From contig CM055096.1 of assembly GCA_029204225.1 (NCBI GenBank), forward strand, positions 42,032,901-42,096,900: 64,000 bases of DNA. The letters are read 5' to 3'. Both the position numbers and the translations under genes were made by a program. Positions 21,001 through 31,340 of this stretch are shown here, piece after piece. The DNA is from Diphasiastrum complanatum. Lineage: Eukaryota; Streptophyta; Lycopodiopsida; Lycopodiales; Lycopodiaceae. Below the pieces are notes generated by a model. It was not told the origin of the DNA. It made no database searches and saw only the letters and a program-made list of their open reading frames with translations. The number at the start of each line of letters is the position of its first letter. Position 1 is the stretch's first letter.

Positions 21001-21873
21001 GTGAATGAGGCTTGGAGTCTCACAAGGACTTGCAAGATTTTTCTTCAAGAGTCCATCACAACACATGTTGAATCTTTTGAGATTTTTCATTTGGAAGTGC
21101 ATTTTTGGGCTCAAGATGCAAAGATAGATGTCACTTTCATGAAAGTAACTTGGAATTATTTTATGTCCTTGGAAAGTATTTTGCTTGTAACTTTGGACAA
21201 GTTCAAACTTATTGTTATTATCCAAGAGAAATCAATCAAGAATAAGGAGCAATCACAAAATGAAAATAGTTTCACTTATGCTCTCATGTCAACTTATGAA
21301 GAACCATTTTGCTTTGAAGAGATTTTTGTATCTCAAAGGTGGATTAAGGCAATACTAGTTGAGTGTGATGCCTTAAAAGATAGCAAAATATGTTTTCCTT
21401 GTAAGCTTACATTAGTTATGAAGTCAAGGAAATGGAAATATCTTCATAATGTAGGATCTTTTGGTTTCAATAAGATCATGAATGATGTGTTCATTCATAA
21501 AGATGAAAATTGTAAGTTTTCAATCTTAAAGGCAAGTTGTAAACTTCTTATGAGAATAAATGAAGCATCCAAAGTGGACACTTATATCCATAAGCAAGTA
21601 GTTAGCCTTATTGAGATGGAAATGCCTTTTGATTTCAATATTAGAAAAATCATGCCAAGTTGTGATGATTTTTGGACTTATGTTTCTAGCATAAGTAATT
21701 TTAATAATCATAGGACGTGCATACTGTGTGGTCATAGTGTTGTTGTGATCATTATGAGACATGGAGGTCTCGGATTTCCATCAAGAAGAAGCATCATGAA
21801 GAGGATCTTAAGGAGTCATCTCAAGGTTCAAGTGTGCCAAGGATTGAGGAGGAGAGACCTTCTCAAGTTGTGA
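21001..21873 (+). CDS. Element S: unidentified 290-codon ORF, module copy 1
   Basis: This is the longest open frame in the window not due to a microsatellite. It includes TYEEPFCFEEIFVSQRWIKA then ILVECDALKDSK, SRKWKYLHNVGSFGFNKIMN and KLLMRINEASKVDTYIHKQV. The EEP-x2-FEE...W-x-KA...E-x-DAL pattern is faintly like the start of the copia RT region, but no RT blocks follow. A diverged second copy lies about 0.68-0.69 kb downstream. A late CILCGHS may be part of a metal site. Function unknown. Confidence 0.55.
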   Translation: MNEAWSLTRTCKIFLQESITTHVESFEIFHLEVHFWAQDAKIDVTFMKVTWNYFMSLESILLVTLDKFKLIVIIQEKSIKNKEQSQNENSFTYALMSTYEEPFCFEEIFVSQRWIKAILVECDALKDSKICFPCKLTLVMKSRKWKYLHNVGSFGFNKIMNDVFIHKDENCKFSILKASCKLLMRINEASKVDTYIHKQVVSLIEMEMPFDFNIRKIMPSCDDFWTYVSSISNFNNHRTCILCGHSVVVIIMRHGGLGFPSRRSIMKRILRSHLKVQVCQGLRRRDLLKL

Positions 21874-22615
21874 TTCCAAAAAGAAACTCAAGAAACATGG
21901 TTGCACCCATGTGGCTCACATTTCAAGGGAAAGAGGAGCATATCTCATGTGGTATACATCTCATACTTACTTCTCTTATGTCATTTGATAAATCAATCTG
22001 CTTTAGTGAGATCATTGCATCTCCAAATTGGAGTAAAGCCATACTAGTTGAATATGAAGTCTCTCTTGAGAACATAGATGATGTTCTTAAAAGGTTGAAA
22101 TTTATTTTAAATCAATTAGAAAGCAAATGGTTATTTCATCAAATGTATGCTCTTGAGTCATGTAAGAGCAAAAGTGATTTGTTCACTCATAGTTTGAAAA
22201 TTTGTATTGAGCAAATTGTAAACTCTTTATGAGAGTAAGTGAATCATCTTCTAAAGACACTTACCTCCATAATGAAGTATTTAGCCTCATTGAATCTGAG
22301 ATTAGCATGGTAAACAAGTATGAATATATGATGCAAACACTTTGTTATTATAGCATGCATAGTCTTGCCAATTTGGATAAGTCTAATTCTCTAGATCATG
22401 GTAACATGATGTTAGATCTTTGTGATCCTAATAAGTCAAGAAGAAATCTTTATTTTCTCATGGAGGAGCATGCACATGAAGAAGGAGCAAGCCTCAAATT
22501 CAAGCATCTACATGAAATTTGGAAGGAATCAATTTCGAAGATGTTAGGATGGTGCAAAGCTCTCAAGTTCATCAAAGATGTCAACATCAAAGAAGCACTA
22601 TCATGGATATGGTGA
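21834..22615 (+). CDS. Element S: module copy 2, in two frames
   Basis: Frame 21,834-22,232 holds SFDKSICFSEIIASPNWSKA then ILVEYEV, matching FEEIFVSQRWIKAILVE of copy 1. Frame 22,229-22,615 opens MRVSESSSKDTYLHNEVFSL, matching MRINEASKVDTYIHKQVVSL. Shared DNA words are offset by 679-689 bp from copy 1. A 1-nt-type frame change separates the halves, so this copy is likely broken, or the second frame is a separate product starting at its own ATG. No known domain. Confidence 0.5.
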
Positions 22616-22745
22616 TTTCAGATCAACATCAAGCTCATTGGCTGATCTTCACACCTTTTGAACTAGCAAAGACCAATTCAGCCCATGGAGTCAAGTTCAA
22701 GATCATCATGTTTTCCATCAAGCTAGATCTACCAAGCTAGATTTT

Positions 22746-22755
22746 TGAGGAGGAG
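22746..22755 (+). promoter_or_regulatory. Polypurine tract of element S
   Basis: TGAGGAGGAG runs up to the first base of the 3' LTR and would prime plus-strand DNA synthesis. Confidence 0.85.
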
Positions 22756-23685
22756 TGTGAAAAATGCAAAAATAAGCTTGATAGAGGCTAAAAATCTTGT
22801 AAATACATAAACACACATGTGTGGAGCCTGTTCCCATTGTGAAAATAGTGTACTTGTCATGTACCATAATCATATAGGTTGTACATATGATTTAATTCAA
22901 GTTCTAGTGGCTAAAAAGGCCAAAAACTAGTTTTCTAGACATATGACACATGTCATCAGTCTATTGCTTGCATGAGCCACATCCTTTGGTTAGGTGTCAC
23001 ATCCAATGTGTAGAGGACAACTCACATGTGTAGAATAAGCTGAAGTAGACGAATTTTGACTTCTAGAAGATTTTCAATTGCCAATCTCTGAAGAGGATCC
23101 TTGTCTTTCCCCTTTGAGGTAAAATCCAACTGATACTGGATATCACCCATGCTTAGTGAGTTTTAGTTCCGAAGGTGGCCGTCTCCATATCGAAGGAAAA
23201 TGGACCAAAAGTGCTCAAAATAGAAGGTTTTGTCCAAGTGTCAGTTTTGCATGATGAATCATCATATGACAAAGCACCTTCACACATGTTGGATCAAAGG
23301 GATGATCAGTACTACGAGATCTCACTTATTGTATATATAGAGCCACATTTGGCCATAATTAAAGTGAGACACCAATCTTGGTTTTGGAAGCAATTTTGAG
23401 TGATTCTCTCCATTTGTCTACATTTGTTTTGATTGTTTTGAGGTTCTATCAATGTGTACTTGATTTTCAGGTTGGAGTCCATACTCAGACAGTGTTTCAC
23501 ACGTGTGAAACCATAAAGTACACTTACCTTCAATTAATGATTGTTCTTGTTAGGATTTTGTGTCTAGAATTGATCTAGATTGATCTTAATCTGAAGTAGA
23601 TTGATAGATCAAGTAATCTGACAACCAATCCCTCTTGAGGATCATATTAGGATCCACTCTTGGTCCTTTTTGTACTTTTTGCACA
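22756..23685 (+). repeat. 3' LTR of element S, with about 104 bp extra
   Basis: 930 bp, same ends as the 5' LTR. Bases 23,078-23,181 (TTGCCAATCTCTGAAG ... GGTGGCCG) replace five bases (GTAGA) of the 5' LTR between GATTTTCAA and TCTCCATAT. Either this copy gained or the 5' copy lost the segment after integration. Confidence 0.95.
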
Positions 23686-23690
23686 AATGT
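23686..23690 (+). repeat. Target-site duplication AATGT, right copy
   Basis: Perfect repeat of 18,296-18,300, directly after the CACA end of the 3' LTR. Confidence 0.95.
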
Positions 23691-24263
23691 ATTAATGAGA
23701 GTTGCAGTTGGAAGAGAGTCAAAGAGAATTATAGAACGAGAGAGAGTTTTCTTATAATTTGAAGCCATGGATGCTGAAGCTTCAATCCCTATGCCAGTAT
23801 CTACTTCATCTACATCATCTGGAATTGCAGATGCAGATGCTTCAGAGAACAGTAGAAGATTCAACAGACTCATCATCTGGAATTTCTATAGATATACAAA
23901 AGAAAAATGCCATACCTTTGAAGATGACATTTCCTCTTGTGGATATCACAATATATATTTTTCTTAAATTGTTCATGTTGGTTAGCGTACTTTCTATCAT
24001 GTTTGTGCTTAGATGATGGTTGAAAATGTACAAGGTCATCAAAATGAACGAAACAAAAACTATATCCCTAACAAGAGTAGTAATAATATGAGAAAAACTA
24101 TCAAGAAGAGAAAGTAGCTTATAACAATTATCATAAACTAGCTTATCAATATCAAAAGGTGCAAAAAACATAGTGAAAAAGTGCTCTAATTTGTTAGATA
24201 GAATTTCACTAGCATTCAAAAACTATAGAAGTTGTCGTCTGTGGACCTTGAAGAACTAGCCAT
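23691..24263 (-). pseudogene. Interrupted minus-strand gene, upstream part
   Basis: A candidate ATG at 24,263 gives MASSSRSTDDNFYSF. After a one-base frame change it reads NASEILSNKLEHFFTMFFAP then FDIDKLVYDNCYKLLSLLDS and a hydrophobic VRDIVFVSFILMTLYIF that could be a membrane segment. Another frame change leads to SEASASAIPDDVDEVDTGIG and NYKKTLSRSIILFDSLPTAT, which meets the 3' LTR of S. The frame continues at 18,300 beyond S. Protein family not recognised; host gene and endogenous viral gene are both possible. Confidence 0.45.
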
Positions 24264-24929
24264 TCTGAGCTCGATATCGGTTCAATGCGTGTGAATGGTT
24301 CCAGTCGGGGACCCTGAATTAAGGCTCACGTTGAATCAATATTTCGGTCTGAATAGGCTGATATCAGTTCATCACACGAAAATGAGAAATATAATTGTCG
24401 TTAGATGAAAGTGAGCTTTGATTCGATATTTGGGCAGAAATTGTGGTCAAAATCACAAAGGAGTTATGAAAAAGCATCACAAAATCTCAATGACTCGGGT
24501 GGTGCCCATATTTATTGCCCTTTCCTATTAATCACGGCCATACATTTGTCAAGAAATGAATGGAAATTTGGGGCCTTCAAGATTGAACATTGTGCACAAG
24601 TGCCTTACTACCTTCAACATCCATCTACTACCTCTTCTGAAGCTGTGAAGCACATAATTGGTAAGCTTATTCACTACTTCTTTTCAATGGTTGAATGAAC
24701 ACACTTTTGGAGGCAATCACACAATAGAAAAGTTGTTCCACTAGTAATCTACTCCTTTTGTTCAACTGAATTTGCTAGTTCATTGAGGCAACTACGATCA
24801 TTGTTATTTTTTCACTTCATGTTGGGCATTTACAACATATTTTTCACATGCTTTCAATAGGTACAATGCAAATTTATTTGTAGAAAATAAGAGTTGTCTG
24901 AGTAATAACTAACTGCTAATGATCACTCA
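24264..24929. other. No recognisable gene
   Basis: A 97-codon plus-strand frame at 24,405-24,698 has no recognised motif. The remainder is noncoding spacer. Confidence 0.4.
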
Positions 24930-25028
24930 CTTCTTTGTTGCCCTATCAATGAGGTAACTTTGTCAATGAGACCGTTAAGGTCTTATTAGAAGAGTTGTTC
25001 GTGATCCATTGTTTTAACACATCTTACT
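24930..25028 (+). pseudogene. Ty3/gypsy integrase remnant, left part
   Basis: The plus strand reads Q, stop, GNFVNETVKVLLEELFVIHC then FNTSY. This matches the gypsy integrase stretch around the second catalytic Asp (usually DQG.HFVN..). It breaks at 25,028, where copia T is inserted. The frame resumes after T at 30,653 with YLRGYGQAEYSNN, placing the insertion between the second Asp and the catalytic Glu region. One TGA interrupts it. Confidence 0.7.
25024..25028 (+). repeat. Target-site duplication TTACT, left copy
   Basis: TTACT precedes the outer LTR end of element T and is repeated at 30,648-30,652. Confidence 0.92.
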
Positions 25029-25618
25029 TGTCGAAAATCAATGAAAATGAGCAGAAGCTGATGAGCGGGATTGATTAGGATTAAAAACACCACAGTTAGT
25101 AGTAGAATAATCAAGATGAATAATTCATACAGATGCACAATGAAGCGATCCAATAGTGGGATTGAAAATCTGCACTCTGATTAATATCAAACAGTGAGTA
25201 CAATGTTTGAAGTGATAACTTCAGCTTACAGTCATTGAGAGTGATAATTCTGATTACAGAAACTCAAATAATCAGAAGTAGTTTTCTGATGAAGATTATA
25301 GAATTGATTTCCTACAAAATATCTACAACTACCTTTTGTTGTAGTTATTACAATCGCCTTATTACAGTTAATGCATGTACAAAGTGGGCGGACTGTCAAC
25401 GCGAAGTCGTTGGGTCAGCTGACAATATCAAAGTCTACAAGTATTAAAAATATACACTGACTTAAAAAATATAGACTTTTTCGAGTCGATCTAGTATAAA
25501 AAAATTCTAGAAAATTTGATCATGAATTTTTTGATCCTAGAAATTCGAGCCTTCTGTTTTTGGTTTATCAGGATGCTCATTATTGAATGGATTTGAGACT
25601 GAACATCGAATTCCAACA
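25029..25618 (-). repeat. 3' LTR of copia T
   Basis: 590 bp. It ends ATTCCAACA on the plus strand and matches 30,043-30,647 through most of its length. The words CAGATGCACAATGAA and CTACAACTACCTTTTGTTGT are shared. Confidence 0.9.
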
Positions 25619-25627
25619 CTCTCCCTT
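25619..25627 (-). promoter_or_regulatory. Polypurine tract of copia T
   Basis: AAGGGAGAG on the minus strand lies directly before the TGTTGG start of the 3' LTR. Confidence 0.8.
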
Positions 25628-25639
25628 AATGGAGATCTT

Positions 25640-26500
<861 letters not shown>

Positions 26501-27400
26501 TGCTAAAATGTTTGGTTGTTTGGATGTACATCATGACTTTCGTGAGTGCTTTCCAATGGGTGAGACCTGGATTCGATAGGAACTAGCTGAGTGAACTGAT
26601 GAAGTAGGCAAGGTCTGGTCTTGTGTAGACCATTGCGTACATCAGTGAGCTGATGATGGAGTGAAACGGATATTGCTTCATCTCCTCCTTTTTTGTCTCA
26701 ATTTGAGGAGATTGTTCCTTTGACAGCTTCAGTCCATGGTCGAGTGAAAGGAGACTTGGTTTGCAATTGGCCATTTCATACTTTTTCAGCACGGTTGTGA
26801 GATATCTCTGCTGGCTGATGAAAATCAGACTGCTGGGTCAAATTTAAAAAGTCTCGATTCCGAGACAATAGTGGGCTGGACCCATATTAGTCATTTGTAC
26901 TCCTTGGCTAGCATGCATTTCGTTTCCTCCATCAGATTCAGATTCTTACTAAATAATAGTGTATCATCCACATAGAGAGTGATGATGATGAAGAAATTTG
27001 ATACAGACTTGAAGTAGACATTCGATTCTACTGAGTTTGGAATGAAACCATTCTCAATAAAGAATGTATTTATTTTCTAAGACCAGGCTTTGGGTGACTG
27101 ATTCAGCCCATAGAGTGCCTTGTGAATTTTGCATACAAGGTGTTGCTTACCCCTCAGTTCGTATCCTTCTGGTTGTGACATAAAAATTTCCTCTTCAATG
27201 GTTCCATTGAGGAAAGCGGTTGGACATCTATTTGATGGACTTCGAGATCTGCTGTAGCCACAAAGAAAAGTAATAGTTGGATCAAAGCATGTTTGATGAA
27301 TGGGTTGAAGGTCTCGAGATAATAATTAGATTTGAAATTTGGGAATAGCCTTTGGCGACCAGTCTAACTTTGTAATGATTTAGACTTCTTTCAATATCAT
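26501..27400 (-). pseudogene. copia T: reverse transcriptase
   Basis: Reading right to left it shows PTAFLNGTIEEEIFMSQPEG, KIHKALYGLNQSPKAWS and ITLYVDDTLLFSKNLNLMEE near 26,950-26,990. It then shows KKYEMANCKPSLLSLDHGLK and SLMYAMVYTRPDLAYFISSL. The catalytic Y-V-D-D is intact. This polymerase would copy element RNA to DNA inside virus-like particles. Frameshifts and stops occur near 27,080, 26,900 and 26,830, so no full enzyme can be made. Confidence 0.85.
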
Positions 27401-27670
27401 ACTTTGTCTTGAATATCCATTTGCATGGAATAGGATTTCTTCCCTTTGGTAGCACAGTGATTGTCTATGTTTGGTTCTGTATCAGATAGTCAAATTCATT
27501 GTCCATCATTGTTTTCCATTGATCAGTATTAGGTGTAGACATCTCCTCCGAAACTATATTTGGTTCCTGCATGAAGTATTAGGCTGCATCGTCCATAAAT
27601 CTGGATGGAGGCTGTCTTGGTTGATTCGATCTTCTTGGCTGAATTTTGACCCCTTGCTGTTCAAGCTCAT

Positions 27671-28480
27671 TTATTGAGTTTGTATTGATTTTTTGATTTT
27701 CGATCTTGGAGTCTTTTTCAATGCATGGATTGGAAATTTCTTGAGCTTTTCCCTTGTGGTGCTAAATCGATCTTCCACAAAAATGACATCTTTGCTCGTG
27801 AATGATTTTTCTGTTTCCAGATTGTAGAGCTTGTATGCCTTGTGAAATGGAGAGTAACCAACGAAAATCAATTTTGTGCTTTTGTCATCTAGCTTCTTCT
27901 TGAGATCTTCAGGGATCTGTGAAACCAAACACTCTAATATTCTTGAGTGATTTTTTCGATTCTATCCACACCTCATAAGGTGTATTGCCATTCAAGGCTT
28001 TGTTGATGGATCAATTTTGTAGGTAGGCGGCTATAGAAACAGCTTTTGTCCAAAATTTCTTCGGAAGAGAGACATGGGCCAACATGCTCTTGGCACTTTC
28101 GATGAGTGTCCGATTCTTCCATTCAGCTACACCATTGGATTGAGGTGAGTAGCTCGTTGTGAATTGTTGATGTATTCCATTGGCCTTGTAAAACTCCTTA
28201 AAATTGTTAGAGATCTGGGTCTGATTATCTACAGATGCCTTGAACTACTTGAAGAACTTGAATGCCTCTGATTTGTTCTTCAAAAAATAGGTTGCAGTCC
28301 TTCAAGAGAAATCATGGATGAAAGTTAGGAGGTATAAAGCTCCCCCTTTGGAAGTAGTCTGCATTGGGCCACAAATGTCGCTATGTACAAGGTCTAGCAA
28401 GCCTTTGGAAGTATGAACTGAGTCCGAAATGAAAGGACTTCTAGCATGCTTACTTATTATACAACTTTCACATGGAGAAG
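27671..28480 (-). pseudogene. copia T: integrase and C-terminal extension
   Basis: The core reads LDLVHSDICGPMQTTSKGGA and LLTFIHDFS (first Asp; the second Asp of D-D is His here), a DNQTQIS region, then TTSYSPQSNGVAEWKNRTLI (Glu). FWTKAVSIAAYLQN, TPYEVWIESKKSLKNIRVFG and KLIFVGYSPFHKAYKLYNLE follow, with VIFVEDRF. A stop follows FIHDFS near 28,302, and further stops lie near 28,010 and 27,930. Confidence 0.85.
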
Positions 28481-28990
28481 TTGGCTTGCTGATAGAAGGC
28501 AGATCTTGTACTAGTTTCTGAGTTGACATTTGTTGAATACTATTGAAGTTCAAATGGTCTAATCTGAAATGCCAAAGCATATAAGATAATATGGAAGTTG
28601 AGGTGTGAAGAGCTTGATTGTTGGAAGAATAACAGTGGCTGAGTTTGTAGAGATTGCCACTTCTTCTCCCGAAAGCTAAAACTTTTTGAGATTTGTCAAG
28701 GATGGTGCAACCTTTTGTATCGAATTCGACCCTCCAACTTGAATCAACGATTCTGCTAACTGAGAGTAGATTCTTGGTCAGATTTGGAATGTGGAAAATG
28801 TTGGACAACAACTTGAATTTACCTTTATGAAATTCGATTCTGACTATTTTTTTTGCCTTGAATTGAATGTGATGAGTTGTCTCCAAGTGCACAACTCAAG
28901 AGTGGGTGAAAGATTTATAATCTTTGAACTAGTCTTGATGGTGAGTCATGTGTTGAGTTGTTCCAAAATTGAGATACCAAAAATTGATAT
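28481..28990 (-). pseudogene. copia T: protease C-terminal half and pre-integrase
   Basis: FKLLSNIFHIPNLTKNLLSV is the protease end, then LWHFRLDHLNFNSIQQMSTQ and CESCIISKH are the zinc-binding pre-integrase. Upstream, near 28,960, the protease active site is degenerate (NIGTTQHMTHH where DSGAT.HM is expected). It is inactive. Confidence 0.75.
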
Positions 28991-29099
28991 CATGTTGTTC
29001 TCCGACTTGATCATAAAGGTTGCTTCATCTTCCTCTTGCTGTTGTGTTAAAAAACTGGTTGAGACAAAATTTGCTTGTTGTTGGAACTGCTTCTTCTTC

Positions 29100-29899
29100 G
29101 CATTATTGAATTTCAAAGTTCTATAGTTCTTGATCTCATGTCCAGTTCTCTTGCAATATCTACAGAATAGTTTATGCTTTGGTTGGAAAGATGAAGAGTT
29201 CGACCCAGAGCCAAAATTCGAGGCTGAGTCAAAATTTGATCATGACAACACATTGCTCTTGTTCTTGGATCTGAACTTCTGATTTTTTGAATATAAAGCT
29301 TGAGGATCCGACCTTGTGCCTGAGGAGGTTGCAGATCTTTTGGCCTCCTCTTGTTGGAATAATGAAATCACTCTTGAAAGGGTGATCTTCTTCTGGATCG
29401 AAGTTGTTAGGACCCAATTCTCATAGGCCTTAGAAAGACTCGATAATAGAGTCATAACAACATCAGTATCTTCTATGAATGAGATAGTTGCAATCATCTG
29501 CTCCATAAGATTTTGGAAGGTGTTAATGTGGTCCGAAACACTTATGGCTTTAGACATTCTCAGGGTGAAGAATTTCTTCCTCAAATGGAGCTTGGAGGAG
29601 ACGTCCTTGATATCGTAGAGTGTTGCTAGGATGTCCCATGGATCCTTAGTAGCCTGAGCAGCTCTTATGTGACTGATTTGATTGTCTTTGATGTTGAGAG
29701 TGATCATGGCAAATGCCTTGCTATCTTTCAGTCTCCATTTGATGATAGTGGCTACATCACCTTCACGTTTAACTTCTGTGCCATCAACGATGTCCCACAA
29801 TTCCTTGGCTAGTAGTATAACCTTCATTTTGAACTTCTAGAAATGGTAGTTACTCCCATCGGGTCTGTCAATAAAAGAAGAACTAGAAGATGAATCCAT
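29100..29899 (-). pseudogene. copia T: Gag
   Basis: Candidate ATG at 29,899 gives MDSSSSSSFIDRPDGSNYHF. A TAG stands where Trp is usual, then KFKMKVILLAKELWDIVDGT follows. The open part runs 29,240-29,827 with a UBN2-type fold region (ATKDPWDILATLYDIKDVSS). The zinc knuckle near 29,130-29,170 reads CRYCKRTGHEIKNYR, its last Cys replaced by Tyr. Confidence 0.8.
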
Positions 29900-30030
29900 T
29901 CTAGTTAAGTGAGATCGTTGGTAGAAACAGTGATTTCAGAATACTATTGGCTACGCACTTCCTAGAACGATGTCTTGATAAAGACAAGACTTGATAATCT
30001 GCAATAGAAATGCAGATTACTCAACAGCCT

Positions 30031-30042
30031 GCTTTGATACCA
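30031..30042 (-). promoter_or_regulatory. Primer-binding site of copia T
   Basis: TGGTATCAAAGC on the minus strand directly follows the 5' LTR. It differs at one base from the TGGTATCAGAGC of elements S and C. Confidence 0.85.
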
Positions 30043-30647
30043 TTTCAAAAATCAGTGGGAATGAGTGGAAGCTGATGAGCGAGCATGATGTAAGATTGGA
30101 AGCACCACAATTAGCAGCAGAATAATCAAGATGAATAATTTATACAGATGCACAATGAAATGATACAGTAGTGAGACTGAAAATTTGCACTCTGATTTAT
30201 ATCAAACAATGAATACAATGCTTGAAGTGATAACTTCAGCTTACAATCGTTGAGAGTGATAACTTTGGTTATAGAAACTTGAATAATCAGAAGTAGTTTT
30301 CTGATGAAGATTATAGGATTGATATCCTACAAAATATCTACAACTACCTTTTGTTGTAGTTATTACAACCGCCTTATTATAGTTAATGCATGTACAAAGT
30401 CGGACTGTCAATGCGAAGTCGTTGGGTCTGACAATATTGAAATTTACAAGTATTGAAAATATACACTGACTCGAAAAATACTAACTCAAAAAATGTAGAC
30501 TTTTTTGAGTCAATCCAGTATCAAAAAATTCTAAAAAATTCGATTCTGAATTTTCGATCCTCTACTCAGGAATTTGAGCCTCTTGTTTATGGTTTTTCAT
30601 GATGCTCATTATTGAATGGATTTGAGGCTGAGCATCGAATTCCAACA
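30043..30647 (-). repeat. 5' LTR of copia T
   Basis: 605 bp, homologous to 25,029-25,618. The inner end has TTT where the outer copy has TGT, a change at the terminal dinucleotide. Confidence 0.9.
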
Positions 30648-30652
30648 TTACT
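30648..30652 (+). repeat. Target-site duplication TTACT, right copy
   Basis: Perfect copy of 25,024-25,028, directly after the CCAACA end of the LTR. Confidence 0.92.
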
Positions 30653-30843
30653 ATCTGAGAGGCTATGGCCAAGCCGAATATTCTAATAATATTATGTGCG
30701 AATTTTGACAAAGTCCGTGGAAGCAAAGAGATCAGATTAGGAGCACAAGCTACGCGCTTCTCTGTGGGCTTGTAGAACTGCATACAAAGGTAGCACCCAA
30801 AAAAATGCCATTCAAACTGGTGTATGGCCAAGATGCAGTTAGG
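30653..30843 (+). pseudogene. Ty3/gypsy integrase remnant, right part
   Basis: YLRGYGQAEYSNNIMCEF carries the catalytic Glu context (usually YP.GNGQAE.TN). After a stop and a frame change the LWACRTAYK block and VAPKKMPFKLVYGQDAV follow, the well-conserved end of a gypsy integrase core. It stops at 30,843 and is followed within a few bases by a purine-rich AGGTGGGGGA and an LTR-like repeat. The integrase C-terminal domain is therefore deleted. Confidence 0.8.
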
Positions 30844-30847
30844 TGGG

Positions 30848-31340
30848 GGATACTATTGGGCACTTAGTGGGTCCTGCCACTAAAGTACTATTGGCTAAGC
30901 TTACCAAGTGGGCCCCACCAAAATCCACAATATAGTTAGAGTAACAAGTGTGAGGGCACTGGCTTTCTGCGTGTATAAGCCCAATCCAATGAGCACTCAA
31001 ATTAGTTTTGTAGAACTTGTTGAACTAGTAATAAGTGACTAGGAGCTTAAAACTCTAAAATGACATTAGAGGCCCTAAGTCAAGTTGCCAATAAAAAGAC
31101 AAAAGAGCCCAAATTAAAACTCACATGAAACATGTGAGTTCCTCTTGAGCTTTCTTAGCACCATTAGATTCATTTTGTGTTAAGTTAAATGGCTTGGATT
31201 AGAATCCTTGTCATTGTAAATAGCCAATCAAAGATCAGGGGCAGGGCCTTCCCCAAGAATAAAAAGACACCTCTTCTATCCATTTTTCATGTTCGATTAG
31301 GAGGAGGAAATCGTTTGCTAATATGAACATCCTTGCATCT
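30848..31340 (+). repeat. Gypsy LTR-like repeat
   Basis: It follows the integrase remnant after the purine run AGGTGGGGGA. It shares blocks with 1,345-1,830, including GTGTGAGGGC, AGCCCAATCCAATGAGCAC, GGGCCTTCCCCAAGAATAAA and AGGAGGAAA. This is the likely 3' LTR of the gypsy remnant into which T inserted. The right end is uncertain. Confidence 0.55.

Larger units (their letters stand above)
18301..23685 (+). mobile_element. Complete LTR retrotransposon S, apparently without pol
   Basis: It has two LTRs (829 and 930 bp) beginning TGTGAAAAATGC and ending TTTTTGCACA, a PBS directly after the 5' LTR, a GAGGAGGAG purine tract directly before the 3' LTR, and a perfect AATGT duplication. The 3.6-kb interior holds a Gag-like zinc knuckle and two further ORF blocks. 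I find no D-S-G protease, H-H-C-C/D,D35E integrase, YVDD RT or RNase H motif. It therefore looks non-autonomous and would need enzymes from another element. The LTRs differ by a few percent by eye, so the insertion is fairly young compared with its neighbours. Confidence 0.9.

Noticed and set aside
21281-22080. Calling the S ORFs copia reverse transcriptase
   Set aside because: Only a faint likeness to the pre-RT segment; KARLVAKG, MDVK, LYGLKQ and YVDD blocks are all absent.
23870-23910. A 31-bp GTATGG...TATAG intron in the minus-strand gene
   Set aside because: Too short for a plant intron; more likely a frameshifted stretch.
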